Positions 18,483 to 27,426 of a stretch of 64,000 nt of DNA are shown in pieces (position 1 is the first letter of the stretch; the number at the start of each line of letters is the position of its first letter). The notes under the pieces were generated by a model. That model made no database searches, was not told the origin of the DNA, and worked only from the letters and a program-made list of their open reading frames with translations. The stretch is from an uncultured Collinsella sp. (GTDB lineage: Bacteria; Actinomycetota; Coriobacteriia; Coriobacteriales; Coriobacteriaceae): NCBI GenBank assembly GCA_900556415.1, contig USOU01000004.1:1-64000 (forward strand), read 5' to 3'. A program made the translations under genes and the position numbers.

Positions 18483-20786
18483 ATGGCAGATTCCAGCAAA
18501 AAGATGCAGATCGTGTTTGCCTCGGCCGAGTGCGCACCGTTTGTTAAGACCGGTGGCCTGGGCGACGTGGCGGGCTCGCTGCCTGCGGCGCTCGTGCGCG
18601 CCGGCGCCGAAGTCATCGTGATGGTGCCCAAGTACGCCACCATCAAGGACGAGTACAAGGCGCAGATGGAGCACTTTGCCGACTTTTACGTGAGCCTGGG
18701 CTGGCGTAACGAGTACTGCGGGCTGGAAAAGCTCGAGCACGACGGCGTCACCTATATGTTCATCGACAACGAGCGCTACTTTGCGCGCGACTATCCGTAC
18801 GGCTTCTTTGACGACGGCGAGCGCTTCGCGTTTTTCTCCAAGGCCATTACCGAGAGCCTGCAGCACCTGCCCGAGGGCTTTGAGTGCGACATCCTGCACT
18901 GCAACGACTGGCAGACGGCACTGGCGCCCGTGTTCCTGCGCGAGTTCTACCAGGGCCTGCCGCTGTACGACCGCGTCAAGACCGTGTTCTCGATCCACAA
19001 CGTGGCGTTCCAGGGCCAGTTTAGCGATACCGTGATGGAGGACATCCTGGGTGTAGCGCATATTCCCGCGGCCGCCTCGCAGCTGCGTTGCGACGCCTGC
19101 AGCGTCAACTACATGCTGGGCGCGCTGCGCTATGCCGACGCCATCACCACGGTGAGCCCCACCTATGCCAACGAGATCCAGACGCCCGAGTTTGGCGAGG
19201 GCCTGGACGGCGTGCTGCGCGAGCGTTCGTACGCGCTGCAGGGCATCCTCAACGGCATTGATGTGGCAGGCTTTGACCCGGCAACCGACAAGCGCATTGC
19301 CGCCAACTACACGGTCGAGGACCGCTCCGGCAAGGCCATTTGCAAGGCCAAGCTGCAGGAGGAGCTGGGACTTGAGGTCCGCGACGACCGCCCACTCATG
19401 GTAATGGTCACGCGCCTGACGCGCCAAAAGGGCATGGACCTGGTCATGTACGCGCTCGACCGCATTCTGGCCGGCGGCGTGCAGGTGGCCGTGCTGGGCA
19501 CCGGCGACCGCGACTACGAGGACGGCCTGCGCTACTTCCAGGACAAGTACCCCGGCACCATGGCCGCGCGCATCGAGTTCGATCCAGCGCTTTCGCAGCG
19601 CATGTACGCCGCCGCCGATATGTTCCTGATGCCGTCGAAGTTTGAGCCCTGCGGCCTGTCGCAGATCATCGCCATGCGCTACGGCACCCTGCCCATCGTG
19701 CGCGAGACTGGTGGTCTGAAGGACACTGTGATCCCGTATAACGAGTTTACGGGCGAGGGCACGGGCTTCTCGTTTAGCAACTTTAACGGCGACGAGATGG
19801 GCGACGCGGTGTTCCGCGCGGCGCGCCTGTTCTGGGATAACCGCGAAGCGTGGGATCAGCTGGTCACGCAGGCCATGAGCCAGGACTTTAGCTGGACGCG
19901 TTCGGCCGATAAGTATCTAGACCTGTACTTCTTTATGCATCCGGAGATTGAGCGCCCGGCGGCTGTGGAGGCTGCTGCGGCTGAGGAGGATGAGGCCAAG
20001 CCCGAGCCCAAGGCCGAGCCGGTTGTTGAGGCGCCCGCTGCTGTTGAGGAGCCCAAGGCTGAGGAGAAGCCGGTTGAGGCTAAATCTGAGGTGAAGGTTG
20101 AGGCTGCTCCCGAGGCTGAGGCTAAGCCGGCTGCAAAGCCTGCCGCCAAGAAGACCACGACGCGCAAGACGACGGCCAAGAAGGCTACGACGACCAAGGC
20201 CGCTGCAAGCAAGACCGCCGCAGCAAAGACGACTGCTGCCAAGGCAACGACGACGCGCAAGCGCACGACCGCCGCTGCCAAGAAGGCCGCCGAAGCTGAG
20301 ACTGCTCCCGAGGTAAAGGCTGAGGCCGCCGTCGAGGCCAAGCCCGCCGTCAAGGCACCGGCCAAGACCACTGCCAAGAAGTCGACGGCAAAGAAGTCGA
20401 CGACCACGAAGCCTGCTACGACGAAGGCCGCCGCAAAGCCGGCCGCCAAAGTCGAGGAGACGCCAGCCAAGCCCAAGGCCGAGGCAACCGTCGAGGCCAA
20501 GCCGGCCGCCAAGACCACCACGCGCAAGCGCACTACGACGACGGCTAAGAAGACCACGACCAAGGCTGCTGCTCCCAAGGCGGAAGCTAAGGTCGAGGCC
20601 AAGCCGGTACCGAAGGCATCCGAGGCCAAGTCCGCTGCCGTCAAAGAGGAGCCCAAGGCCGAGGTAAAGGCCAAGCCCGAGCCCGCCAAGAAGGCGCCGG
20701 TCTCCCCCGCCGCCGCGACCGAGGAAAAGGCTCCGACCAAAAAGACGTCCGTCCGCAAGGCATCGGCCACCCGCAAGCGCCGCTAG
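18483..20786 (+). CDS. glgA: Glycogen synthase with ~280-residue Lys/Ala/Glu-rich tail
   Basis: A GT5 ADP-glucose:glycogen glucosyltransferase. The N-terminal KTGGLGDVAGSLP motif carries the ADP-glucose-binding lysine; HNVAFQG, the MLGALRYADAITTVSP region and the C-terminal FMLP-like FLMPSKFEPCGLSQ follow. The normal enzyme is about 480 residues and ends here near residue 489. A further ~278 residues are low complexity: first Ala/Glu/Pro/Lys-rich, then blocks of Lys-Lys-Ala-Thr-Thr type (TTRKTTAKKATTTKAAASK). The tail has no stop or frameshift and keeps codon bias, so it looks real. ATG at 18483 (GGGAGACAAT upstream) is preferred to 18471. GlgB carries a shorter tail of the same kind. Confidence 0.93.
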   Translation: MADSSKKMQIVFASAECAPFVKTGGLGDVAGSLPAALVRAGAEVIVMVPKYATIKDEYKAQMEHFADFYVSLGWRNEYCGLEKLEHDGVTYMFIDNERYFARDYPYGFFDDGERFAFFSKAITESLQHLPEGFECDILHCNDWQTALAPVFLREFYQGLPLYDRVKTVFSIHNVAFQGQFSDTVMEDILGVAHIPAAASQLRCDACSVNYMLGALRYADAITTVSPTYANEIQTPEFGEGLDGVLRERSYALQGILNGIDVAGFDPATDKRIAANYTVEDRSGKAICKAKLQEELGLEVRDDRPLMVMVTRLTRQKGMDLVMYALDRILAGGVQVAVLGTGDRDYEDGLRYFQDKYPGTMAARIEFDPALSQRMYAAADMFLMPSKFEPCGLSQIIAMRYGTLPIVRETGGLKDTVIPYNEFTGEGTGFSFSNFNGDEMGDAVFRAARLFWDNREAWDQLVTQAMSQDFSWTRSADKYLDLYFFMHPEIERPAAVEAAAAEEDEAKPEPKAEPVVEAPAAVEEPKAEEKPVEAKSEVKVEAAPEAEAKPAAKPAAKKTTTRKTTAKKATTTKAAASKTAAAKTTAAKATTTRKRTTAAAKKAAEAETAPEVKAEAAVEAKPAVKAPAKTTAKKSTAKKSTTTKPATTKAAAKPAAKVEETPAKPKAEATVEAKPAAKTTTRKRTTTTAKKTTTKAAAPKAEAKVEAKPVPKASEAKSAAVKEEPKAEVKAKPEPAKKAPVSPAAATEEKAPTKKTSVRKASATRKRR

Positions 20787-20821
20787 CCCACAGACGATCC
20801 AAAACCTCATCAAACCCTAAG

Positions 20822-20854
20822 CAAGGGGCGCTCCAACCGGGCGCCCCTTCTCTG
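20822..20854 (+). terminator. Terminator of the glg block
   Basis: AGGGGCGC / GCGCCCCT hairpin followed by TCTCTG, 36 bases after the glgA stop. The T-run is weak. Confidence 0.65.
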
Positions 20855-20864
20855 TGGATAGTTG

Positions 20865-20878
20865 GTAAAACGATTTTC
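20865..20878. promoter_or_regulatory. Operator candidate upstream of GH13-GH77 gene
   Basis: GTAAAACGATTTTC is an imperfect palindrome centred on CG, preceded by TTG. The sequence TTGGTAAAAC is shared with the glgB upstream region (10967-10976). Confidence 0.4.
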
Positions 20879-21004
20879 TAGGACAACCGTTCGCCGATGG
20901 TAAACGGATGTTGTTTATACAGCCTGTGTACAACAGATATACTTACATCTTGTGCGTAAAGCCCATGGCCCGCAGGCCATGATTCTATTGAACTGGACCG
21001 TACT

Positions 21005-24000
21005 ATGAGATTGATACACAACAGCCGTCTACCGCAGTTTCGCACACCGTTTGGCGCTGTGACCACTGGTACCACCCTTTCGCTCTCCGTGATTCTGGAG
21101 GATGCCGACCCCAACCAGGCAACGCTTACGCTGCGCACCTGGGTCGATGAGATCGGTGAGACACGGTATCCCATGACGCACGAAGGCGACGGCATATTTA
21201 CCGTAGAGCTTGAGTGCACCGAGCCCTGTCTTATCTGGTATAGCTTTATCTGCAATATCGAGGGCCAGCCCGAAGTTCGTCTGGGCGCGCCGCAGGGCCG
21301 AACCGGCGGCGAGGGCGTGACCTACGACTACGCCGAGGTGCCGTCGTTCCAGGTCACCGTCTACAAGCACCGCGAAGTTCGACCCGAGTGGTACGAGCGC
21401 GGCATGGTCTACCAGATCTTCCCCGATCGCTATGCCCGCGACGAGCACTGGCGCGAGCGCACGCTGGCTCAGGTCGAAAAGCCTCGCAACGGAATCCAGC
21501 GCCGCATGGTCGAAGACTGGAACGAGCCGCCCGTGTACGAGCGCGCCGAGGACGGCTCCATCAAGACCTGGGACTTCTACGGCGGATCGCTCAAGGGCAT
21601 CCAAGAAGACCTGCCTCGTATCGCCGAGCTGGGCTTTACAGCCATCTACCTTAACCCCATTTTCGAAGCCGCGAGCAACCACCGCTACGACACGGCCGAC
21701 TACACCAAGATCGACCCGATCCTGGGCACCGAGCAGGACTTTACCGAGCTGTGTCAGGCGGCCGAAAAACTCGGCATATCCATCATTCTGGACGGTGTGT
21801 TCAACCACACGGGCGACGATTCGGTCTACTTCAACCGCTACGGCAATTATCCCGGCGTCGGTGCCTGGCAAAGCGAAGATTCGCCGTGGCGCGACGCGTT
21901 CTATTTCCACGAGGACGGCTCGTACGACTGCTGGTGGGGTGTGGGCAATATGCCCGCCATCAATGAGAGCTCCGAGCTGGTGCGCGAGCGGATCCTGGGC
22001 AAGGACGGTATCATCCGTAAATGGCTGCGCGCTGGCGCCCATGGCTGGCGCCTCGATGTGGCCGACGAACTTTCCGATGATTTCCTAGCCGAGATCAAAA
22101 AGGCCGTGCTCGCCGAGAAGCCCGACGCGCTGTTGCTCGGCGAGGTCTGGGAAGATGCCTCCAACAAGATCAGCTATGGCAACCTGCGCCGCTATCTACA
22201 GGGCTCTGAGCTCGACTCCGCCATGGATTACCCCTTCCGTGACATGGTCATTGGCTTTTTGATGGGCTACAAGAACGCCTACCAGGCAGCCGAGGATATC
22301 GAAACCCTGCGCGAGAACTATCCGCGCGAGGCCCTGTCCTGTGCGCTCAACCTGCTTTCGAGCCACGACCGTCCGCGCATCATCTCGGTGCTCGGCGGTG
22401 GCCCCGACGAGTCGCAGCTGCCCGAGAGCGAGCGCAGCAAGTGGCGCCTGGACGAGAACTCGATGGGCCTGGCCAAGAGTCGTTTTTGGCTTGCAACGCT
22501 CATGCAAATGACGTTCCCCGGCGTGCCATCGATTTACTATGGCGACGAATACGGCCTTGAGGGCCTGACCGATCCGGGCAATCGCCGCACGCTGCCTTTG
22601 AAGGAAGACCTGCACGACTTCGATACACTCGCCATCCTTAAAAACGCCTCGGCCGTGCGCCGCGCCCTGCCGTTTATGGTTGACGGCGAGATCAAGGCTT
22701 TCGCGCTCAACGACGAAGTACTCGCCTATACGCGTACCGGTAAAGACGGCGAGGCCGCAACGGTAATCATCAACCGCAGCTTGCGCAATTCGCACTGCGT
22801 GACGATCGCGGCGCTCGGCGAATGTGCGAGCGACGTGATCAGCGGCCACGAGTGCGAAATCCACAACGGTACCGTCACGCTCGATCTGTATCCGCTGGGG
22901 TCGTCGATCATCTATCACCACGCCGAGCAGCGTCTGCAAGAGCCGCTCGATCACGGCGCGGGCGTCGTTTGTCACATCACCTCGGTACCGACTGACGATG
23001 GCAAGCCGGGTACGATCGGCGCACCAACGCGTCGCTTTATCGACCATCTGGCCGCCATGGGCATGCGCTACTGGCAGGTCCTGCCCGTCAACCCGACGGA
23101 CTTCTTCCGCTCCCCTTACGCTGGGCCTTCGGCCTTTGCGGGCAATATTGACCTACTGCCCGAGAGTCACGAGGAGCTGGCCGCCGACTTTGCTGTCTGG
23201 AAGACCCGCGGCGGCGAGGATGCCGATCCGCTGTACACCGCGTTTAAACATCGCAATGCCGATTGGCTCGAGAAGTACTGCGTCTACATGGCCGTTAAGA
23301 AGTACTTTAAGGGCGAGTCGCGCCACGATTGGCCGGCGGATGTCGCGCGCTACAACGAGCATCTGATCGACGACAAGCGCTTCCACGACGAGGCCGAGCT
23401 TCAGGCGTACATGCAGTACCGCTTTGACCTGGCTTGGTGCGAGCTCATGAACTACGCGCACAAGAAGGGCATCGAGGTCATCGGCGATATTCCCATGTAC
23501 GTGTCCGACGATTCGGCAGATGCGTGGAGCGAACCCGAGAACTTCTGGCTGTCCGATACCGGCAAGGCAATCGAGATCTCCGGTGCGCCGCCCGACAACT
23601 TTGCGCCCGAGGGCCAGGTGTGGGGCAACCCGACGTTCCGCTGGGACCACATGAAGCAGAACGGCTATAGCTGGTGGATGGATCGTCTGCGTCGTGCGTT
23701 TTCGCTCTACGACCGTGTGCGCCTGGATCACTTCCTGGGCTTCCACACCTACTTTAGTATCCCCGCGGGCAAGGCTTGCGCCGAAGGTCGCTGGCTGGCG
23801 GGACCGGGCAAGGACCTGTTCCAGACCGCCTACGACGAGCTGGGTCCGCTCAACTTTATCGCCGAGGACCTGGGCTATTTGACGCCCGGTGTTCGCGCCA
23901 TGGCTTCGACCTGCGGCTTCCCCGGCATGGACGTACTGGAGTTTAGCGACTACGACGTTCGTTGCGGCGTGCATCCCACGCCTGGCAAGATCCTGTACAC

Positions 24001-24301
24001 CTCGACGCACGATACGTCGACGCTCGCCGGTTGGTGCACGCGTTCCTTTGCGGGCGGCGATGAGCCGAGCGGTGTTGAGGTGGCGGCTAAGCTGATGGGC
24101 GACGCGCTGGCAAGCGACGCTCCCCTGGTGATGATGCCGCTGCAGGATATCCTGGGGCTTGGCGACGACGCGCGCATGAACGTACCGGGCGTGGCCACGG
24201 GTAACTGGACCTGGCAGGCTGACGAGGCCGACGTTGCGGCCGCCGAGGGCAAAACTGCACAGCTCCTGCGCAACACCCATAGATTCTGGGGCGAGGCGTG
24301 A
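21005..24301 (+). CDS. Fusion of GH13 alpha-glucosidase/neopullulanase and GH77 4-alpha-glucanotransferase
   Basis: One 1,098-residue chain with two enzymes. Residues 1-120 are an N-terminal beta-sandwich. About 125-630 is a GH13 hydrolase of the neopullulanase/maltodextrin glucosidase type: YQIFPDRYARDEH, DGVFNHTGDDS, GWRLDVADELSDDFL with the nucleophile, LLGEVWED with the acid, LLSSHDRPRI. From about 650 the chain is amylomaltase (MalQ): ..ITSVPTDDGKPGTIG.., MRYWQVLPVNPTD, the VRLDHFLGFHTYFSIPAG nucleophile region and FIAEDLGYLTPGVR. Together they would trim and disproportionate maltodextrins from glycogen for GlgP. It lacks an obvious signal peptide, so it is cytoplasmic. The ribosome binding site is weak. 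It lies after the glg terminator with its own upstream region. Confidence 0.92.
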   Translation: MRLIHNSRLPQFRTPFGAVTTGTTLSLSVILEDADPNQATLTLRTWVDEIGETRYPMTHEGDGIFTVELECTEPCLIWYSFICNIEGQPEVRLGAPQGRTGGEGVTYDYAEVPSFQVTVYKHREVRPEWYERGMVYQIFPDRYARDEHWRERTLAQVEKPRNGIQRRMVEDWNEPPVYERAEDGSIKTWDFYGGSLKGIQEDLPRIAELGFTAIYLNPIFEAASNHRYDTADYTKIDPILGTEQDFTELCQAAEKLGISIILDGVFNHTGDDSVYFNRYGNYPGVGAWQSEDSPWRDAFYFHEDGSYDCWWGVGNMPAINESSELVRERILGKDGIIRKWLRAGAHGWRLDVADELSDDFLAEIKKAVLAEKPDALLLGEVWEDASNKISYGNLRRYLQGSELDSAMDYPFRDMVIGFLMGYKNAYQAAEDIETLRENYPREALSCALNLLSSHDRPRIISVLGGGPDESQLPESERSKWRLDENSMGLAKSRFWLATLMQMTFPGVPSIYYGDEYGLEGLTDPGNRRTLPLKEDLHDFDTLAILKNASAVRRALPFMVDGEIKAFALNDEVLAYTRTGKDGEAATVIINRSLRNSHCVTIAALGECASDVISGHECEIHNGTVTLDLYPLGSSIIYHHAEQRLQEPLDHGAGVVCHITSVPTDDGKPGTIGAPTRRFIDHLAAMGMRYWQVLPVNPTDFFRSPYAGPSAFAGNIDLLPESHEELAADFAVWKTRGGEDADPLYTAFKHRNADWLEKYCVYMAVKKYFKGESRHDWPADVARYNEHLIDDKRFHDEAELQAYMQYRFDLAWCELMNYAHKKGIEVIGDIPMYVSDDSADAWSEPENFWLSDTGKAIEISGAPPDNFAPEGQVWGNPTFRWDHMKQNGYSWWMDRLRRAFSLYDRVRLDHFLGFHTYFSIPAGKACAEGRWLAGPGKDLFQTAYDELGPLNFIAEDLGYLTPGVRAMASTCGFPGMDVLEFSDYDVRCGVHPTPGKILYTSTHDTSTLAGWCTRSFAGGDEPSGVEVAAKLMGDALASDAPLVMMPLQDILGLGDDARMNVPGVATGNWTWQADEADVAAAEGKTAQLLRNTHRFWGEA

Positions 24302-24389
24302 TAAAACGCCCGATATAGGGTACAGTTACAGACGTTTGAATTTTTGCGGGCAGAGTGATCTGCCCGCTTTGTGCTGAAAAGGAAGTATT

Positions 24390-24626
24390 ATGGCGCGCTA
24401 CGATTACAAGTGCTCGAGCTGCGGCAACGTGTTTGAGGTTGAGCACCCCATGTCCGAGAGTCCCGAGGTCGTGTGCCCGAGCTGCGGTGCCCCGGCATCC
24501 AAGACGTTTTCGGCCAGCGGAATTAAATTTGAGGGCAGTGGTTTCTACAACACCGACCAGCGAAGCGGCGGCTCCAGCACCAACGCCACCAGCGGCTGCT
24601 GCGCCAACTGCCCGCATAGCCACTAG
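24390..24626 (+). CDS. FmdB-family zinc ribbon protein
   Basis: A 78-residue protein with an N-terminal zinc ribbon of the FmdB/CxxC_CXXC_SSSS type: YDYKCSSCGNVFEVEHPM, then VCPSCGAPASKTF. The C-terminus adds a Gly/Ser-rich stretch and CCANCPHSH. The family is linked to transcriptional control or metal handling, but its function is not established. AAGGAAG stands before ATG and a terminator follows directly, so it is probably a monocistronic gene. Confidence 0.85.
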   Translation: MARYDYKCSSCGNVFEVEHPMSESPEVVCPSCGAPASKTFSASGIKFEGSGFYNTDQRSGGSSTNATSGCCANCPHSH

Positions 24627-24632
24627 GAACCA

Positions 24633-24674
24633 AACAGCCCCGCGACCGACACCGTTCGTGGGGCTGTTTCTTTG
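24633..24674 (+). terminator. Terminator of the FmdB gene
   Basis: AACAGCCCC (24633-24641) and GGGGCTGTT (24660-24668), then TCTTTG. Confidence 0.75.
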
Positions 24675-24693
24675 TGTTACAGAAATCTCTATG

Positions 24694-24760
24694 AGTTGCG
24701 GTGGAATAGATCCTGAATCAGCCCATCCAACGGCCAAACAGGAACTATTTCACCGCAACT
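24694..24760. repeat. 67-bp hairpin element, family A copy 1
   Basis: Arms AGTTGCGGTGGAATAG and CTATTTCACCGCAACT enclose a variable loop. This is the most diverged of the five copies in the window. Confidence 0.85.
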
Positions 24761-24805
24761 TTTCTATAGATCCGATTCCGGGCTGATGCTAGGTTTGTAA
24801 CATTT

Positions 24806-24959
24806 CAAAACTCTACCGGATTACGGGGCTGAATTGACAACCTCTATCCATTCCAGTAATTTGCAAATTTCAACAAGCCATCTACCTGCGGTTTTATTTA
24901 GACCATTTTTACTGTGGCCGGAAAATACCAATCTAGCCCCGTAATCCGCCCTACTTTTT
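24806..24959. repeat. 154-bp inverted-repeat element, family C copy 2
   Basis: The left arm (24806-24830) shares CCGGATTACGGGGC with copy 1 at 134-287. The right arm begins at 24935. The interior is 104 bp, the same length as in copy 1, but it is diverged and AT-rich. Confidence 0.7.
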
Positions 24960-25035
24960 ATAGCAGCAAGTATGAAACGGGGCTATTTTTCCCACTCTTT
25001 AACGCTATTGCGATCTCCACTCGCAGGACATCCTG

Positions 25036-25101
25036 AGTTGCGGTGAAATAAGGACTGTTTGGTGGGTAGAAGCCGCTATTCAATCCCTATTTCACCGCAA
25101 C
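25036..25101. repeat. 67-bp hairpin element, family A copy 2
   Basis: AGTTGCGGTGAAATAAGGACTG left arm, CCCTATTTCACCGCAACT right arm, total 66 bp. It ends eight bases from the rsmB stop and may help terminate it. Confidence 0.9.
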
Positions 25102-25108
25102 TTAGTTG

Positions 25109-26509
25109 TTACTTGTGGATCAGGCGGGCACAGAAGTGGCCGTCGTAGGAGTCGGCGTTTACCGGCACGCTTTGGAAAAGTCCTCGGTCGTTTTGACGGA
25201 CGGAGACGAGCTTCTTGGCTTGCACGAAATCGGGAAGTTGCAGAATCTGTGCCTCGGAAAGCGGCGCAACGCTAAAGCCGGCGCCCTCGGGAGAAGCAAG
25301 GAACGCGTCCACGACCTGCGTGTTCTCTTCATCAAACACCGAGCACGTCGCATAGATGAGCTCGCCGCCCGAAGCCACGCGCGCGGCGGCTTCCTTGAGC
25401 ATCGTCAGCTGCAGGCGGGGCAGTTCAACCGTCACATCCTTTTCAGTCAGGCGCCACGGAATCTCGGGATGACGGCGCATAGTGCCGGTGCCTGAGCACG
25501 GGGCATCGATAAACACCGTATCGAACAGGGCAGGTTTGCCAAGCATGGCATCAAACGACGTCAGCACCTCGTTGAGCTCGCAAGCATCACCCGAGACGGT
25601 GCGAACGCCCTGGATACCCGCCTTATGCAGACGCGCGAGATTCTGATCGCATTTACGATCATGCAGGTCGAGCGCGGTATGCTGACGCTCGTACCCGGCA
25701 CGTTTGGCCTGACACATCATCACATAGGTCTTGGTGCCGCGGCCGGCACCAATCTCCAGGCAACGTCCGGGACGCGTCGCCGCGGTGGCGACGAGCTGGG
25801 CGTTAAGGTCCGAGGCTACGGCAGCAGCGCGCTCAAACACGCCGGACGCAACCGTGACCTGCGCATCGACCGGCGCATGGCAGCCCGGAAACACGGGTGC
25901 CACAAGCTGGGAGATAAACGGATCGGGCTTGGTCGCAAAGGCATTCTCGTGCAGAGCGAGCGGCGCGGGCGCCAGATTGCCGGCAAAATTGAGCGTGCCC
26001 TCGGGCGTGTCGAACGATGCCATAATGCGAGCACAAAGCCAGCGCGGCATGCCCATCAAGCGCGACAGGCGAACCAGACGACGTTCGGACTCATCGGCAT
26101 CCGCCGCAGTGGCAAAGTCCTCGACGTTGTCCGCAACCTTATGCAGCACGGCGTTCGCCAGACCGGCGGCCGATTTAGCGCCGCTGCGCACGAGCTCCAC
26201 GCCCTGACTCACTGCAACGCGACCCGGCGTATGCAGATAGAGCATCTCGAAGGCCGAGATACGAAGCGCCATGCGCACACGAGGCGCGACCTTTTTAGGC
26301 TTATCGAGAAACTGGTCGAGCAGCTCATCCAAAATGCCCTGGGTGGCTGCAACGCCAAGTGCCAAACGAGCGGCAAAAGCAGAATCGCGCTGGTCAATGG
26401 CCTTGGCCGAAGCACGGGACGAGAGCACGTCGCGTGCGTACATGCCGCGGCGATCGGCCTCCATCAAAACATCAAGCGCGAGCTTGCGCGCGGGGGAAAG
26501 CTTACTCAT
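25109..26509 (-). CDS. rsmB: 16S rRNA (cytosine-967-C5)-methyltransferase
   Basis: A 466-residue RsmB/NOP-family enzyme that uses SAM to methylate C967 of 16S rRNA. The N-terminal ~140 residues form a NusB-like RNA-binding domain. The methyltransferase part has the SAM loop LEIGAGRGTKT, the catalytic DAPCSGTGTMRRHPEIPW and YATCSVFDEEN, each with one of the paired catalytic cysteines. The C-terminus includes CARLIHK. The start overlaps the fmt stop by four bases (ATGA type), so the genes form one operon, as in many bacteria. Confidence 0.92.
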   Translation of the reverse strand: MSKLSPARKLALDVLMEADRRGMYARDVLSSRASAKAIDQRDSAFAARLALGVAATQGILDELLDQFLDKPKKVAPRVRMALRISAFEMLYLHTPGRVAVSQGVELVRSGAKSAAGLANAVLHKVADNVEDFATAADADESERRLVRLSRLMGMPRWLCARIMASFDTPEGTLNFAGNLAPAPLALHENAFATKPDPFISQLVAPVFPGCHAPVDAQVTVASGVFERAAAVASDLNAQLVATAATRPGRCLEIGAGRGTKTYVMMCQAKRAGYERQHTALDLHDRKCDQNLARLHKAGIQGVRTVSGDACELNEVLTSFDAMLGKPALFDTVFIDAPCSGTGTMRRHPEIPWRLTEKDVTVELPRLQLTMLKEAAARVASGGELIYATCSVFDEENTQVVDAFLASPEGAGFSVAPLSEAQILQLPDFVQAKKLVSVRQNDRGLFQSVPVNADSYDGHFCARLIHK

Positions 26510-27426
26510 GATAAAACACCCCAGATAAGATCGGCACCCTGCAGGCCAGCAGCCCAGGCAGAAGCAGCCATAGCACGCTTGCCATCGGGCTTAACCTCAA
26601 GCAGTTCGACCGCGCCATCGGACAGGCCCAGGTAGACGCGCTTGGCCTGAACCGCGACGAGCCCCTCGCCAAGCGAAACATCTGACGGCGCGGCGTCGAG
26701 CACGCGCACGGTCTTGCCGGCAATCACGCAGCGAGCGGGAGCGGTGTCGGACGACGCAAGCACATGACGCACGCAATCGAGCGTCGCCATCTGCGGATCC
26801 AGACGCATTTCCTGCTTGGAAATCTTGGCAGCATGAGTGACGAGCGCCTCATCCTGCTCAGTCCAAACAGCCGAGCCATCGGCAAGCAAGGGAAGCGTAT
26901 CGGCAAGCAGTTTGCCACCAAGCTCACCAAGCTCCATGGTCAGCGCCTCGGCATGCTTACCGGCAACCGACGTAGACGCCTGGGCGCAATAAGCGCCCGT
27001 ATCCACGCCATGCCCAATACGCATAATGGAAACGCCAGCAACCTCATCACCAGCAAGAATGGCACGCTGAATAGGAGCGGCGCCACGCCAACGAGGCAGC
27101 AAGGACGCATGAACATTCACAATGCCGAGCGGTGCCATATGCAGCACCTCATCAGGCAAAATGCAACCGTACGCGGCCACGCAGAAAATATCAGCCTGCG
27201 CAGCCCGGAGCGCCTCAACAACCTCAGGCGTCATACGATTAGCCTCAACAACCGGCAGGCCAAGCTCCAGTGCCTTGGCCTTAACAGGAGAAGGCACGAG
27301 CTTCTTGCCACGCCCGCGAACAGCATCGGGACGAGTAACAACAAGCGCAATCTCATGCCCAGCCTCAACAAGCGAAGTCAACGAAGGCACAGCAAAATCA
27401 GGCGTACCCATAAACACAATACGCAT
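26506..27426 (-). CDS. fmt: Methionyl-tRNA formyltransferase
   Basis: A 306-residue enzyme formylating initiator Met-tRNA with 10-formyl-tetrahydrofolate. MRIVFMGTPDFAVPSL is at the N-terminus. The formyl-transfer site VNVHASLLPRWRGAAPIQ contains the catalytic His and Arg loop, followed by GVSIMRIGHGVDTG. The C-terminal OB-like domain ends the protein. GAGGGGAGACG precedes ATG. It is coupled to rsmB downstream and separated from def by 321 bases that contain an inverted repeat. Confidence 0.95.
   Translation of the reverse strand: MRIVFMGTPDFAVPSLTSLVEAGHEIALVVTRPDAVRGRGKKLVPSPVKAKALELGLPVVEANRMTPEVVEALRAAQADIFCVAAYGCILPDEVLHMAPLGIVNVHASLLPRWRGAAPIQRAILAGDEVAGVSIMRIGHGVDTGAYCAQASTSVAGKHAEALTMELGELGGKLLADTLPLLADGSAVWTEQDEALVTHAAKISKQEMRLDPQMATLDCVRHVLASSDTAPARCVIAGKTVRVLDAAPSDVSLGEGLVAVQAKRVYLGLSDGAVELLEVKPDGKRAMAASAWAAGLQGADLIWGVLS

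Larger units (their letters stand above)
24675..25108. other. Gene-free gap filled by three inverted-repeat elements
   Basis: Between the FmdB and rsmB ends there is no coding region. The gap holds two copies of the 67-bp family A hairpin (24694-24760, 25036-25101) with a 154-bp family C element between them (24806-24959). Confidence 0.7.
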
